Program-made: the position numbers and the translations under genes | Notes under the pieces: model-generated | Databases searched by the model: none | What the model was told of the DNA's origin: nothing | What the model saw: only the letters and a program-made list of their open reading frames with translations | In this document: positions 5,578-12,605 of the stretch, piece by piece | How positions within the stretch are numbered: the first letter of the stretch is position 1 | Layout: each line of letters opens with the position of its first letter | Assembly (NCBI GenBank): GCA_916720285.1 | Contig: CAKAQP010000052.1 | Coordinates: forward strand, 1 to 12,929 | DNA from: an uncultured Lachnoanaerobaculum sp. | Lineage (GTDB): Bacteria > Bacillota > Clostridia > Lachnospirales > Lachnospiraceae | Length of the DNA: 12,929 nucleotides | Direction: 5' to 3'

Positions 5578-8490
5578 TTATGATCTTGGAACCTCTACCA
5601 TAGCATATGCTTCCACCTGGTCAAATTCCTTAATATCATTAAATTTCTCAAATACAAGACCGCATTCATATCCTGTAGCAACTTCCTTAACATCATCCTT
5701 AAATCTCTTAAGTGATGCAAGATTTCCGTCAAAGACCTGCTCTCCGTCTCTTGTAATTCTTACCTTACAGCCTCTTACAAACTTACCGTCAAGTACATAG
5801 CTTCCTGCAATATTTCCGACACCTGAAGCCTTGAAGATCTGTCTGATTTCAGCATGTCCGATAACCTTCTCCTCGTAGATAGGCTCTAGCATACCCTTCA
5901 TAGCGCTCTCAATATCTTCAATTGCCTGATAGATTACTCTGTAAAGTCTAAGGTCTACATTCTCTCTTTCAGCTGTAGCCTTTGCCATCTGATCAGGTTT
6001 TACATTGAATCCGATAATAATTGCATTACTTGCCGCCGCAAGTACAACATCGCTCTCATTTATGGCACCTACGCCTCCGTGGATTACCTTTACGGCAACC
6101 TCGTCATTTGAAAGTTTTGTAAGTGACTGCTTTACAGCCTCAACCGAACCCTGAACATCGGCCTTTACAACTATGGGAAGTTCCTTGACATTTCCTGCCT
6201 TAATCTGGCTGAACAGATCGTCAAGTGAAAGCTTAGCCTTTGTATCTTCGATAAGCTTATTCTTGCTCTCTGAGATAAATGTAGCCGCAAATGCCTTTGC
6301 TTCCTTATCATTTTCTGTAGCCACAAACACTTCACCGGCATTCGGTACGCTGTCAAGTCCCAAAATCTCAACAGGTGTTGAAGGTCCTGCCGACTTTACC
6401 TTGACTCCCTTATCATTCATCATAGCACGAACCTTACCTGAGCATGATCCTGCCGCTATGAAATCTCCTACATGAAGAGTACCCTTTTGAACAAGTATTC
6501 TCGCTACAGGTCCCTTACCCTTGTCAAGCTCTGCCTCTATTACAAGACCTCTTGCTTTTCTGTTAGGATTTGCCTTAAGCTCTTTTACTTCGGCTGTAAG
6601 TATTATCATCTCAAGAAGATTTGAGATACCCTCTCCTGTCTTTGCGGATACAGGTACGAATATAGTGGAACCGCCCCAATCTTCAGGTATAAGCTCATAC
6701 TCCGAAAGTTCCTGCTTTACCTTGTCGATATTTGCGGCCGGTCTGTCTATCTTATTGATAGCAACTATTATTTCAACTCCTGCCGCCTTTGCATGGTTTA
6801 TAGCCTCCACAGTCTGCGGCATCACGCCGTCATCTGCAGCTACTACAAGTATTGCGATATCTGTAGCCTGTGCACCACGCATACGCATTGCTGTAAACGC
6901 CTCATGTCCCGGTGTATCAAGGAAAGTTATAGGCTCTCCGTTTATTTTTACCATATAGGCACCGATATGCTGTGTAATACCTCCGGCCTCTCTACTGGTA
7001 ACATTTGTTTTTCTTATAGCATCAAGAAGTGATGTTTTACCGTGATCGACATGGCCCATTACAACCACTACAGGCGGTCTTGGTACCAATGTCTCCTCTG
7101 CATCCTCAGCCTCCGCCAAAAGCTCTCCGATAACGTCTACCTTCTCCTCCATAGTGCAGATAACATCATACTCAAGAGCTATCTCTTCAGCCTGCTCGAA
7201 AGTAAGCTCCGTATTAAGTGTAACTATCTGTCCTTTTAAGAAAAGCTTCTTTACAATTGTTGACGGCTGAAGCTTAAGCTTTGAAGCAAATTCCTTGATT
7301 GTAATTGTCTCAGGAATGATGATTTCTTTGATATCATCCTGTACCTCTTCAACCTTTTGCTTTACAGGCATTATGAACGGATGCTTGCTCACCTTGCCCT
7401 TTGCAGGACCGTCCTCAGTTCTGTGCTTCTTATCGTTCTTATTATTATTTTTGTAATTATTCTTATTAACTCTGTTGGAAGTTTTCTTGCCTAAACCGTC
7501 AAGTACAGGAACTCCTGCTGCGGAATCATTTTTCTTAAATCCCTGCTGCTTGTTATTACCGAAACTTCTGCCTGTATTCTCATCCTTGGAGAAATCTTTA
7601 TTTCTGTCATTTCTGTTGTTTCTGTCATTTGAGCCTTGGAAGTTTTTATTGTCTTTTCCGGCAAAGTTTCTGTTTCTGTCGTTATTTCCGGCACCGTCTC
7701 TGCCCTTTGAGTTTCTGTCGTTCTTAAAGTTTCCCTTTTGGTCCTTATCTTTGTTGAAAGGCTTTTTATCTCTGTTTTGCGGACGAGAATCCTTACCTCT
7801 TGCCTTATCTCTTTCTTCTCTTTCCTTGAAGATATTTCTGATAGGTTGAGCGCTTTCCTTAGCCTTTTTAGCGGCTTCCATCTCCGCATAAACATTTCTC
7901 GGTTTAGCAGGCTCGGCACTATCTAAATCCTGTGCTTGTGCCTTCTTCTCCTCTGTAACAACAGGTGTTTTACTCTCTACATGTACTACAGGCTCTTTTG
8001 CTGTAACAACTTCCTCTGTCTTTACAGTCTCAACCGCCTTTTCTTCTTTCTTTATTTCTTTTGAACTGTCAGATTTTGAAACATCGTTTTTTTTCTCTTC
8101 AGTAGCCTTCTTTTGAGGCTGCTTTGTTGCTTCCGCATCCTTTTTTGTATTCTTCTTAGGAGCTGCAGCTGATTTTGAACCCGACTTTTTTGCAGGCATC
8201 TGCTGTGCATTCTGCGGTCTGAATACTACAACCTTTTTCTTAGGTGCTTCCTCCTTCTTTGCTTCTGATACTTCCTGTGTGGTCTCTACCGTTCTGTTAT
8301 TTTCCATATTTTCTTTATTATTATTCACTACTTTATTTCCATCTATTTTATTGAATTTTTCTCTAAGCATTTTTTCTTCATCAGCTGATATATTTGACAT
8401 GGCCACCTTTGATACACCCTTCTCCTTCAAATATGCTATCAACTCATTATTATTTTTGCCTATTTCTTTTGCCAGATCGTTTACTCTCAA
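5578..8490 (-). CDS. infB: Translation initiation factor IF-2
   Basis: GTPase that places initiator fMet-tRNA on the small subunit and promotes subunit joining. The 970-residue protein starts with an IF2_N domain (MRVNDLAKEIGKNNNELIAY). A long charged linker follows (about 60-375), then a second IF2_N-like domain (about 388-443, ITIKEFASKLKLQPSTIVKK). The GTPase domain has G1 GHVDHGKT (479-486), G2 GGITQHIGAY, G3 DTPGHE (525-530), G4 NKID (579-582) and G5 SAKTGEG (from 615). Domains II to IV follow, with VIIGFNVKPD-like and C-terminal fMet-tRNA-binding segments, and the protein ends at residue 970. The start is TTG at 8490, set by a strong GGAGGA site seven bases away; the intervening ATG is out of frame. 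The linker is rich in Asn, Asp, Arg and Lys from about 220 to 360. The 3-base gap after ylxQ implies coupled translation. Confidence 0.98.
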   Translation of the reverse strand: MRVNDLAKEIGKNNNELIAYLKEKGVSKVAMSNISADEEKMLREKFNKIDGNKVVNNNKENMENNRTVETTQEVSEAKKEEAPKKKVVVFRPQNAQQMPAKKSGSKSAAAPKKNTKKDAEATKQPQKKATEEKKNDVSKSDSSKEIKKEEKAVETVKTEEVVTAKEPVVHVESKTPVVTEEKKAQAQDLDSAEPAKPRNVYAEMEAAKKAKESAQPIRNIFKEREERDKARGKDSRPQNRDKKPFNKDKDQKGNFKNDRNSKGRDGAGNNDRNRNFAGKDNKNFQGSNDRNNRNDRNKDFSKDENTGRSFGNNKQQGFKKNDSAAGVPVLDGLGKKTSNRVNKNNYKNNNKNDKKHRTEDGPAKGKVSKHPFIMPVKQKVEEVQDDIKEIIIPETITIKEFASKLKLQPSTIVKKLFLKGQIVTLNTELTFEQAEEIALEYDVICTMEEKVDVIGELLAEAEDAEETLVPRPPVVVVMGHVDHGKTSLLDAIRKTNVTSREAGGITQHIGAYMVKINGEPITFLDTPGHEAFTAMRMRGAQATDIAILVVAADDGVMPQTVEAINHAKAAGVEIIVAINKIDRPAANIDKVKQELSEYELIPEDWGGSTIFVPVSAKTGEGISNLLEMIILTAEVKELKANPNRKARGLVIEAELDKGKGPVARILVQKGTLHVGDFIAAGSCSGKVRAMMNDKGVKVKSAGPSTPVEILGLDSVPNAGEVFVATENDKEAKAFAATFISESKNKLIEDTKAKLSLDDLFSQIKAGNVKELPIVVKADVQGSVEAVKQSLTKLSNDEVAVKVIHGGVGAINESDVVLAAASNAIIIGFNVKPDQMAKATAERENVDLRLYRVIYQAIEDIESAMKGMLEPIYEEKVIGHAEIRQIFKASGVGNIAGSYVLDGKFVRGCKVRITRDGEQVFDGNLASLKRFKDDVKEVATGYECGLVFEKFNDIKEFDQVEAYAMVEVPRS
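7413..7833 (-). repeat. Low-complexity Asn/Asp/Arg/Lys-rich coding repeat in infB
   Basis: This part of infB codes for IF2 residues of about 220-360. It is built from degenerate short units such as NDRN, NDRNNRND and NKNNYKNNNKNDKK. At DNA level, on the plus strand, the unit TTTCTGTC with ATT or GTT recurs many times between about 7590 and 7730. The protein part is almost certainly disordered and basic, and lies just before the second IF2_N domain. Long charged linkers in IF2 are common, but their makeup differs widely between groups. Confidence 0.75.
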
Positions 8491-8493
8491 TTA

Positions 8494-8799
8494 TCATTCC
8501 TCCGTGATTTTTAATATTGCATTTTTAAATCCGTCCTCAGTTAATGTTATTGATGATCTAAGCCCTTTGCCCAAAATCATTCCCAAATCTTCCTTTGTGG
8601 AATATATTAATATCGGAACATGATAAAATTTACATTTATCTTCAAATTTCTTCTTCGTGTTTTCAGATGCATCCGTTGCTATTATTACCAGCCTCGCTTT
8701 ACCGGATTTTATGCATTTTTCAACTGAAAACTCTCCCGACACCACTTTACCTGCTTTCATAGCAAGTCCGATTAAATTTAATATCCTATCTCTTGCCAA
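8494..8799 (-). CDS. ylxQ: L7Ae/L30e-family RNA-binding protein (YlxQ)
   Basis: A small protein of the L7Ae/L30e/S12e fold, which in other members binds kink-turn RNAs; the bacterial YlxQ role is not settled. Visible family segments are ILNLIGLAMKAGKVVSGEF at the N-terminus, SGKARLVIIATDASENT in the middle and CKFYHVPILIYSTKEDLG, followed by LGKGLRSSITLTEDGF. I prefer the TTG start at 8799 (101 residues, near the family length). It follows AGGAG by ten bases and gives the usual N-terminus. A GTG at 8817 would add six residues (MRRWRN) but has no ribosome site. The gene overlaps the end of ylxR by 14 bases with the preferred start and is followed three bases later by infB. The ylxR-ylxQ pair between nusA and infB is the standard Firmicute order. 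Confidence 0.9.
   Translation of the reverse strand: MARDRILNLIGLAMKAGKVVSGEFSVEKCIKSGKARLVIIATDASENTKKKFEDKCKFYHVPILIYSTKEDLGMILGKGLRSSITLTEDGFKNAILKITEE
8498..8503 (-). promoter_or_regulatory. Strong ribosome binding site that sets the TTG start of infB
   Basis: The minus strand reads GGAGGA, then seven bases, then TTG at 8490. The site lies in the last codons of ylxQ. Its near-ideal match and spacing are the reason for choosing TTG over the out-of-frame ATG that begins directly after the site. Confidence 0.75.
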
Positions 8800-9070
8800 G
8801 TTCCGCCATCTCCTCACTAAGCTTTAATAAAACATCCGTATCAACATTCATCTTAAAGGCTCTGTTAAGTCCCTTGGTCTTTATTGCTTTTTGCAGACAA
8901 TCTATATTATTGCATATATAAGCACCTCTTCCGTTTGCTCTTCCTGTGCTGTCTAAAAGCATTTCTCCTTCAGGTGTCCTTACTATTCTTATCAATTCTT
9001 TTTTAGGCTTTGACTCATTACATCCGATGCATTTTCTTTGAGGTGTTTTATTCTTCAATGTCGTTGTCAT
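8786..9070 (-). CDS. ylxR: YlxR (DUF448) RNA-binding protein
   Basis: A 94-residue member of the DUF448/YlxR family. The Bacillus subtilis homologue has been described as an RNA-binding protein that modulates RNase P (RnpM); the same role here is inference. The family marks are PQRKCIGCNESKPKKELIRI at the N-terminus, then LLDSTGRANGRGAYIC, then CLQKAIKTKGLNRAFK. Four cysteines (C14, C17, C53, C58) are arranged as CxxC and CxxxxC and could hold zinc; not all homologues keep them. The open frame runs further upstream to 9202, but that part lies over nusA and looks non-coding. I therefore start at the ATG at 9070, just before the conserved region. Neither it nor a TTG at 9058 has a clear ribosome site. 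The 23-base overlap with nusA suggests coupled translation. Confidence 0.92.
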   Translation of the reverse strand: MTTTLKNKTPQRKCIGCNESKPKKELIRIVRTPEGEMLLDSTGRANGRGAYICNNIDCLQKAIKTKGLNRAFKMNVDTDVLLKLSEEMAELGKR

Positions 9071-10235
9071 CTTTTGTTTCTGCCTCAGCATCAAATTCTT
9101 CAGTATCAGGTGTATATCCCTCCTCAACAGGCATATCATCAGACATATCGTCACTGCCGTCCAAAGAATCAAAAACTCCCATTTCTCTTGCCTGACTCTC
9201 ACTCTTTATATCTATCTTATATCCTGTAAGTCTGGCTGCAAGTCTTGCATTCTGCCCTTCCTTACCGATAGCAAGTGAAAGTTGATAGTCGGGCACTATT
9301 ACATCAGCTTCTTTTGTCTCTTCATCCGCCACAACAGCAATTACCTTTGCAGGTGAAAGTGCATTCTCTATCAGGTATCCCGGATTTTCATCCCAGTTTA
9401 CTATATCAACTTTCTCTCCTCTAAGTTCTTCCACTACAGCATTTACTCTGACACCGTCCACACCTACACAGGCACCTACAGGATCAATATCGGCTTCATG
9501 GCTGCATACGGCAATCTTTGTTCTCGATCCGGCCTCTCTTGAGATTGACTTTATCTCTACCACACCATCTCTAATTTCAGGTACTTCAGATTCAAAGAGT
9601 CTCTTTACAAATTCGGGATGTGTTCTTGATACCGATATTCTCGGTCCCTTAGGATTGTCCTTTACCTCCAACACAAACACCTTCAATCTGTCTCCGAGTT
9701 TTAATTCTTCTCCTTTTACCTGCTCACTCTCTGCAAGCACAGCATCTATTCTGCCAAGATTGATTGCAATATTCTTACCCATAAATCTTGTAACAACACC
9801 GCTTACTATATCTCTTTCCTTCATATAGTAGTCGTTGAATATCACTTTTCTCTCTTCTTCTCTTATCTTTTGTAAGATAACATTTTTGGCAACCCCGGCG
9901 GCGATTCTTCCGAATTCCTTTGAAATAACCGGTACAAGTACTGTATCACCGATGCTTAAATTAGGATTTTGCATTCTGGCATCTGCAAGCGAAATCTTTG
10001 TTGCCTTGTCTTCTATAGTAGGCTTGCTTCCCAAAGTATCTACAACTTCCTTTGCCTGTATTATGGAATAATCACATGTATTCGGATTTACACTTACCTT
10101 TACATTATCCGCTGTTCCGAAATTGTTTTTACATGCGGAAATTAGAGAATTCTCAATAGCTTCCAAAATTGCCGCCTTACTTATATTTTTTTCTTTTTCC
10201 AGGAGATCAAGTGCCTCCAGTAATTCCTTATTCAT
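9048..10235 (-). CDS. nusA: Transcription termination/antitermination factor NusA
   Basis: Binds RNA polymerase and nascent RNA and stimulates pausing and intrinsic termination. The 395-residue protein has the NusA N-terminal domain (from MNKELLEALDLLEKEKNISK; RAxx segment near FGRIAAGVAKNVILQKI). An S1 domain follows from about 133 (RDIVSGVVTRFMGKNIAINL), then KH domains with IDPVGACVGVDGVRVNAVV and the second-KH GxxG segment SLAIGKEGQNARLAARLTGY. The last 45 or so residues are a very acidic tail of Asp/Glu clusters (DDMSDDM, TEEFDAEAETKDDNDIEE). The ATG at 10235 has GGAGG twelve bases upstream, a little far, and the gap to rimP is 18 bases. A leader terminator before rimP would place NusA in control of its own operon. 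Confidence 0.97.
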   Translation of the reverse strand: MNKELLEALDLLEKEKNISKAAILEAIENSLISACKNNFGTADNVKVSVNPNTCDYSIIQAKEVVDTLGSKPTIEDKATKISLADARMQNPNLSIGDTVLVPVISKEFGRIAAGVAKNVILQKIREEERKVIFNDYYMKERDIVSGVVTRFMGKNIAINLGRIDAVLAESEQVKGEELKLGDRLKVFVLEVKDNPKGPRISVSRTHPEFVKRLFESEVPEIRDGVVEIKSISREAGSRTKIAVCSHEADIDPVGACVGVDGVRVNAVVEELRGEKVDIVNWDENPGYLIENALSPAKVIAVVADEETKEADVIVPDYQLSLAIGKEGQNARLAARLTGYKIDIKSESQAREMGVFDSLDGSDDMSDDMPVEEGYTPDTEEFDAEAETKDDNDIEE

Positions 10236-10253
10236 CCTTTGTATTATCCTCCG

Positions 10254-10724
10254 TTAAAAATCTATCTTCAATCTGATATTTGCAATTTCTTTTTTTGTAA
10301 AAACTTCGTCCCCGTCTTCTGTTTCTACGGTAATATTTTCACCGTCAAATGCCTTTAATATTCCTTCAAAATCTTTAACACCTTCTTTTGCCTTATAGAG
10401 CTTGAGTTCCACTTCCTTTCCAAGTTCTCTTATGAAATCCTTGTCTTTTTTTAGTGCTCTTCCAAGTCCCGGAGATGAAACCTCCAGAATATATCCCTCT
10501 TCAATAAAGTCCTTTTCATCCAGCCAGTCGCTAAGATGCCTTGAAATTTCGACACAGTCATCTATTCCTATGCCGCCTTCTTTGTCCATATCACAGTATG
10601 CTCTTAAATAGTACTCGCCGGCCTCTTTTACAAACTCGACATCCACCACTTCAAATTGGAGCTCACTGCTAAGTTTTTCCAAGAACTCTTCCGTTCTTTT
10701 TACATAAGTTTCACTTTTGCTCAT
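10254..10724 (-). CDS. rimP: Ribosome maturation factor RimP
   Basis: Needed for late assembly of the 30S subunit. The 156-residue length and segments are typical: an N-terminal alpha/beta domain with QFEVVDVEFVKEAGEYYLRA, then DKEGGIGIDDCVEISRHLSD, the signature EGYILEVSSPGLGRALKKDK, and a C-terminal Sm-like domain (ELKLYKAKEGVKDFEGILKA, then ITVETEDGDEVFTKKEIANI). The ATG at 10724 follows AAAGGA by six bases. It is the first gene of the operon. A promoter sits about 70 bases upstream, and an intrinsic terminator lies between that promoter and the ribosome site, so expression likely depends on read-through. Confidence 0.96.
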   Translation of the reverse strand: MSKSETYVKRTEEFLEKLSSELQFEVVDVEFVKEAGEYYLRAYCDMDKEGGIGIDDCVEISRHLSDWLDEKDFIEEGYILEVSSPGLGRALKKDKDFIRELGKEVELKLYKAKEGVKDFEGILKAFDGENITVETEDGDEVFTKKEIANIRLKIDF

Positions 10725-10744
10725 TTCTATCCTTTCATATGCAT

Positions 10745-10770
10745 AAAAAAGTGGACCTATCGGCCCACTT
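10745..10770 (-). terminator. Intrinsic terminator in the rimP leader (probable attenuator)
   Basis: On the minus strand AAGTGGGCC and GGTCCACTT form a nine-pair stem (one G-U) closed by a GATA loop, running straight into a T-tract and then ATG. This is a textbook intrinsic terminator. It ends only about 20 bases before the rimP ATG, leaving room for the ribosome site but not for a promoter. It could terminate transcripts from the SH3 gene, but because the operon promoter lies upstream it must also act on the operon's own leader. Confidence 0.85.
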
Positions 10771-10792
10771 CCCTGTCAAACATATTTTAATA

Positions 10793-10821
10793 ACTATAGC
10801 ACATTCCTTACATAAATGCAA
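10793..10821 (-). promoter_or_regulatory. Extended -10 promoter of the rimP-nusA-infB operon
   Basis: The minus strand carries TTGCAT (-35, 10816-10821), a 17-base spacer and TATAGT (-10, 10793-10798) preceded by TGC, an extended -10 element. Transcription would begin near 10786 and give a leader of about 60 bases that contains the terminator hairpin. A short inverted repeat, GGAAAT CTG ATTTCC (10825-10839), lies just upstream of the -35 and could be an operator or chance. Confidence 0.7.
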
Positions 10822-10869
10822 GGGGGAAATCAGATTTCCAAGTAATACAGCTGTCCGAACAATAGAATA

Positions 10870-11286
10870 TCAATATGCATCAATATATCCTGCCAATGCA
10901 TACCCTTCCATTCCGTCATAATTGATATAATAAAATCCGTTTTCCACTCCGCTATAAACTGTAACTATAGATCCAAGCGGGATCTTTGTAATCTCCTCTC
11001 CTTTTGTGCTTGGGATCCTACGAAGTGTTATATATTCATTACATCTTACCACTTTTCCTGCCCATACCGTGCTTGCTGTTGTAGAGGCAACATAATGATC
11101 ATACGGGTCGACACTTAAATATGATGCAAGTGCATAACCTGTGCTACCGTTATAGCTTACTTTATAAAAACCGTTTGCCGCATTCTCCATAAAACTTACC
11201 GCCGCACCTAAAGGTATCTGTCTTATCTCCTTTGCATTTGTTGAATCTGATACACGAAGCGTAATGCTTTCATTACAATTCACCAC
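10870..11286 (-). CDS. SH3-like repeat half of a frameshifted lipoprotein gene
   Basis: The visible frame holds two bacterial SH3-like repeats of about 60 residues. Repeat 1 runs from VNCNESITLRVSDSTNAKEI to GFYKVSYNGSTGYALASYL. Repeat 2 runs from VVRCNEYITLRRIPSTKGEE to GFYYINYDGMEGYALAGYI. Such domains usually bind cell wall or other extracellular ligands. The first start codon is a GTG at 11286 that has no ribosome site and lies inside the first repeat: reading upstream in the same frame gives TLYVV, which looks like the missing first strand. The part therefore belongs to the lipoprotein frame that ends at 11273, displaced by one base. A joined protein would be about 230 residues with signal peptide, linker and two repeats. 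I infer a disrupted gene or a sequence error rather than a separate gene. Confidence 0.7.
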   Translation of the reverse strand: MVNCNESITLRVSDSTNAKEIRQIPLGAAVSFMENAANGFYKVSYNGSTGYALASYLSVDPYDHYVASTTASTVWAGKVVRCNEYITLRRIPSTKGEEITKIPLGSIVTVYSGVENGFYYINYDGMEGYALAGYIDAY

Positions 11287-11557
11287 ATAAAGAGTTGTTA
11301 ACAGCTGCAGTTTGAGACTGAGTCTCCTGCAAAGATTCTGAATGTGTAACCTCTGCTACCGTTTCCTGAACAGCAGACTTCTCAGCTATGTTGCTTTCCT
11401 CTAATTTAGCACTCTCCTTTTCTGTTCCGGACTCAACTTTACTTTCTACTACAGTTTCAGTATCACCTCCAAATTTTATGGTAACACTTTTTGAACCGCA
11501 ACCTGACAAAATAAATACACTCACAAATACACAAATTAAATATATTATTTTTCTCAT
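11273..11557 (-). CDS. Lipoprotein signal peptide and linker half of the same gene
   Basis: The 94-residue frame starts at an ATG preceded by a strong GGAGG and lies 10 bases after the amidase gene. It begins with a lipoprotein signal peptide: basic MRK, a hydrophobic stretch, and the lipobox LSGC with the lipidated cysteine at position 20. A Glu/Ser/Thr-rich linker follows (about 25-85), typical of a tether from the outer face of the membrane. The frame then ends in an unconvincing NSLCGEL and stop, just where the other frame takes up an SH3-like repeat. As it stands, the product would be a lipid-anchored tail with no domain. The intact protein was probably a surface lipoprotein with two SH3-like repeats working with the neighbouring amidase. 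Confidence 0.75.
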   Translation of the reverse strand: MRKIIYLICVFVSVFILSGCGSKSVTIKFGGDTETVVESKVESGTEKESAKLEESNIAEKSAVQETVAEVTHSESLQETQSQTAAVNNSLCGEL

Positions 11558-11567
11558 AAAACCTCCA

Positions 11568-12596
11568 CTATTTGTTAAAGTACTGATCTATAGCATTTGC
11601 CATGGAATTTGCAATCTCAGCTTTTTTCGTTGAGAGTATCTTGGCATCGACAGCGTTGTCGGCAAATCCTACTTCCACCAGGCAAGTGGGAATAGATGAA
11701 TATGAGAATATTCTAAGAACTGCAGTATGTGTTCCCTTATTCCTCAGACCTGTAGCAGCAGTAATATTGCTTTCCATATTTTCGGCAAGTTTCTTTGACA
11801 ACTCTATATTTGTCTTTGTAAGTCCCATTATACTTGTATATCCCGGATAAGTACTACCTGATATATAGTCACTGTCTCCAGGATAGAAGCTTAGAGTTCC
11901 CGAATTTTTACCGGTATTTGAGTGAATTGATATCATTATATCCGAGGTCTCACCGGCTAAAGCACTTCTGGCACCGTTTGAAATATTTTGATTATAATCG
12001 GTCCTGCTCAACACCACACGATATCCCTTATCTATAAGCAAATCCTTAAGTTTCAGTGCTACCTTCAGACTGAATTCAGGCTCCGTCTCGGTTTTGTCAT
12101 AGATATTCTTACTGTCTCTTGCTTCAACACCTACCCCATAGCCCTTCTCACCTACCATAGAAGTCTTCATAGGCTTTAACAGTGCATCCTCAACAGGATA
12201 ATATTTTTCTCTTTTTTGATTGGCTTCAGGTGCATTATTGTCACCATGTCCGGGGTCTACAAATACGGTATGTCCGTTGAACACAGCCGGCTCAAATACA
12301 TAGGCCTTATAGTCGGGAGCACTACCGTCGGCATTTTTCCACAAATACGGTCTGTACTTTGAGTTTTCACTTAAATGATACACGCCTTTATCTGTAATTA
12401 TATTACTCTTTCCCTTTGAATTCTTGTCCTCCTGTTGATTAACTGCCTGAGTAGTAGCTACAGTCTCCGCAGTGCCATGTCTTGTTACCGGTGTTACTTT
12501 CCTTTTTGCCATACCGGCACTTACACTTATACTTGCTACTGCTGAAATAACCAATACACATGCACATAACAAATTATACTTTTTAATTCTTCTCAT
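11568..12596 (-). CDS. Secreted N-acetylmuramoyl-L-alanine amidase (Amidase_3)
   Basis: Cleaves the bond between N-acetylmuramic acid and L-alanine in peptidoglycan. The 342-residue protein has a signal peptide (MRRIKK, a hydrophobic segment, cleavage probably after SVSA), a Ser/Thr/Gln linker and then the zinc amidase domain. Expected zinc ligands are H117 in VFVDPGHG, E174 in EPEFSLKVALKLKDLL and H225 in MISIHSN; the catalytic Glu is E308 in CLVEVGFADN. The gap between the first His and the Glu ligand is about 57 residues, roughly 40 more than in ordinary Amidase_3 domains, so the domain carries an insert. The ATG at 12596 follows AAGGAG by five bases; an upstream GTG at 12602 lies within that site and is unlikely. 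It follows the small frames by about 10 bases and precedes the lipoprotein by 10, suggesting an envelope operon. Confidence 0.92.
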   Translation of the reverse strand: MRRIKKYNLLCACVLVISAVASISVSAGMAKRKVTPVTRHGTAETVATTQAVNQQEDKNSKGKSNIITDKGVYHLSENSKYRPYLWKNADGSAPDYKAYVFEPAVFNGHTVFVDPGHGDNNAPEANQKREKYYPVEDALLKPMKTSMVGEKGYGVGVEARDSKNIYDKTETEPEFSLKVALKLKDLLIDKGYRVVLSRTDYNQNISNGARSALAGETSDIMISIHSNTGKNSGTLSFYPGDSDYISGSTYPGYTSIMGLTKTNIELSKKLAENMESNITAATGLRNKGTHTAVLRIFSYSSIPTCLVEVGFADNAVDAKILSTKKAEIANSMANAIDQYFNK

Positions 12597-12605
12597 ATTC
12601 ACTCC

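Noticed and set aside
6521..6958. A 145-residue plus-strand open frame opposite the IF2 GTPase domain
   Set aside because: It lies wholly opposite a certain gene, is rich in Ser/Ala as expected of an antisense frame, and has no family match I can see.
7590..7730. Recurrent TTTCTGTC units as a CRISPR or regulatory repeat array
   Set aside because: The units are short, irregularly spaced, and explained by repeated Arg/Asn/Asp codons in the IF2 linker.
7475..7849. A 124-residue plus-strand frame rich in Leu/Phe/Ser
   Set aside because: It is the antisense of the repetitive IF2 linker; the hydrophobic look comes from complementing Lys/Asn codons, not from a membrane protein.
7491..7919. A 142-residue minus-strand open frame within infB
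   Set aside because: Its sequence is a low-complexity shadow of the IF2 linker read in another frame, has no recognisable domain and no ribosome site.
9071..9202. Upstream extension of ylxR by 44 residues
   Set aside because: The stretch overlaps the nusA coding tail, is absent from the family's usual N-terminus and only reflects an open frame.
10770..10779. TTGACA just upstream of the rimP terminator as a -35
   Set aside because: No -10 lies at 16-18 bases; that position falls in the hairpin, and the T-rich bases further on are too distant.
10825..10839. GGAAAT CTG ATTTCC inverted repeat as a terminator of the SH3 gene
   Set aside because: The stem is only six pairs with a three-base loop and is followed by C-rich, not T-rich, sequence; an operator role cannot be excluded.
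12597..12602. GTG start two codons upstream for the amidase
   Set aside because: The GTG overlaps the AAGGAG ribosome site, which is correctly spaced for the ATG at 12596.
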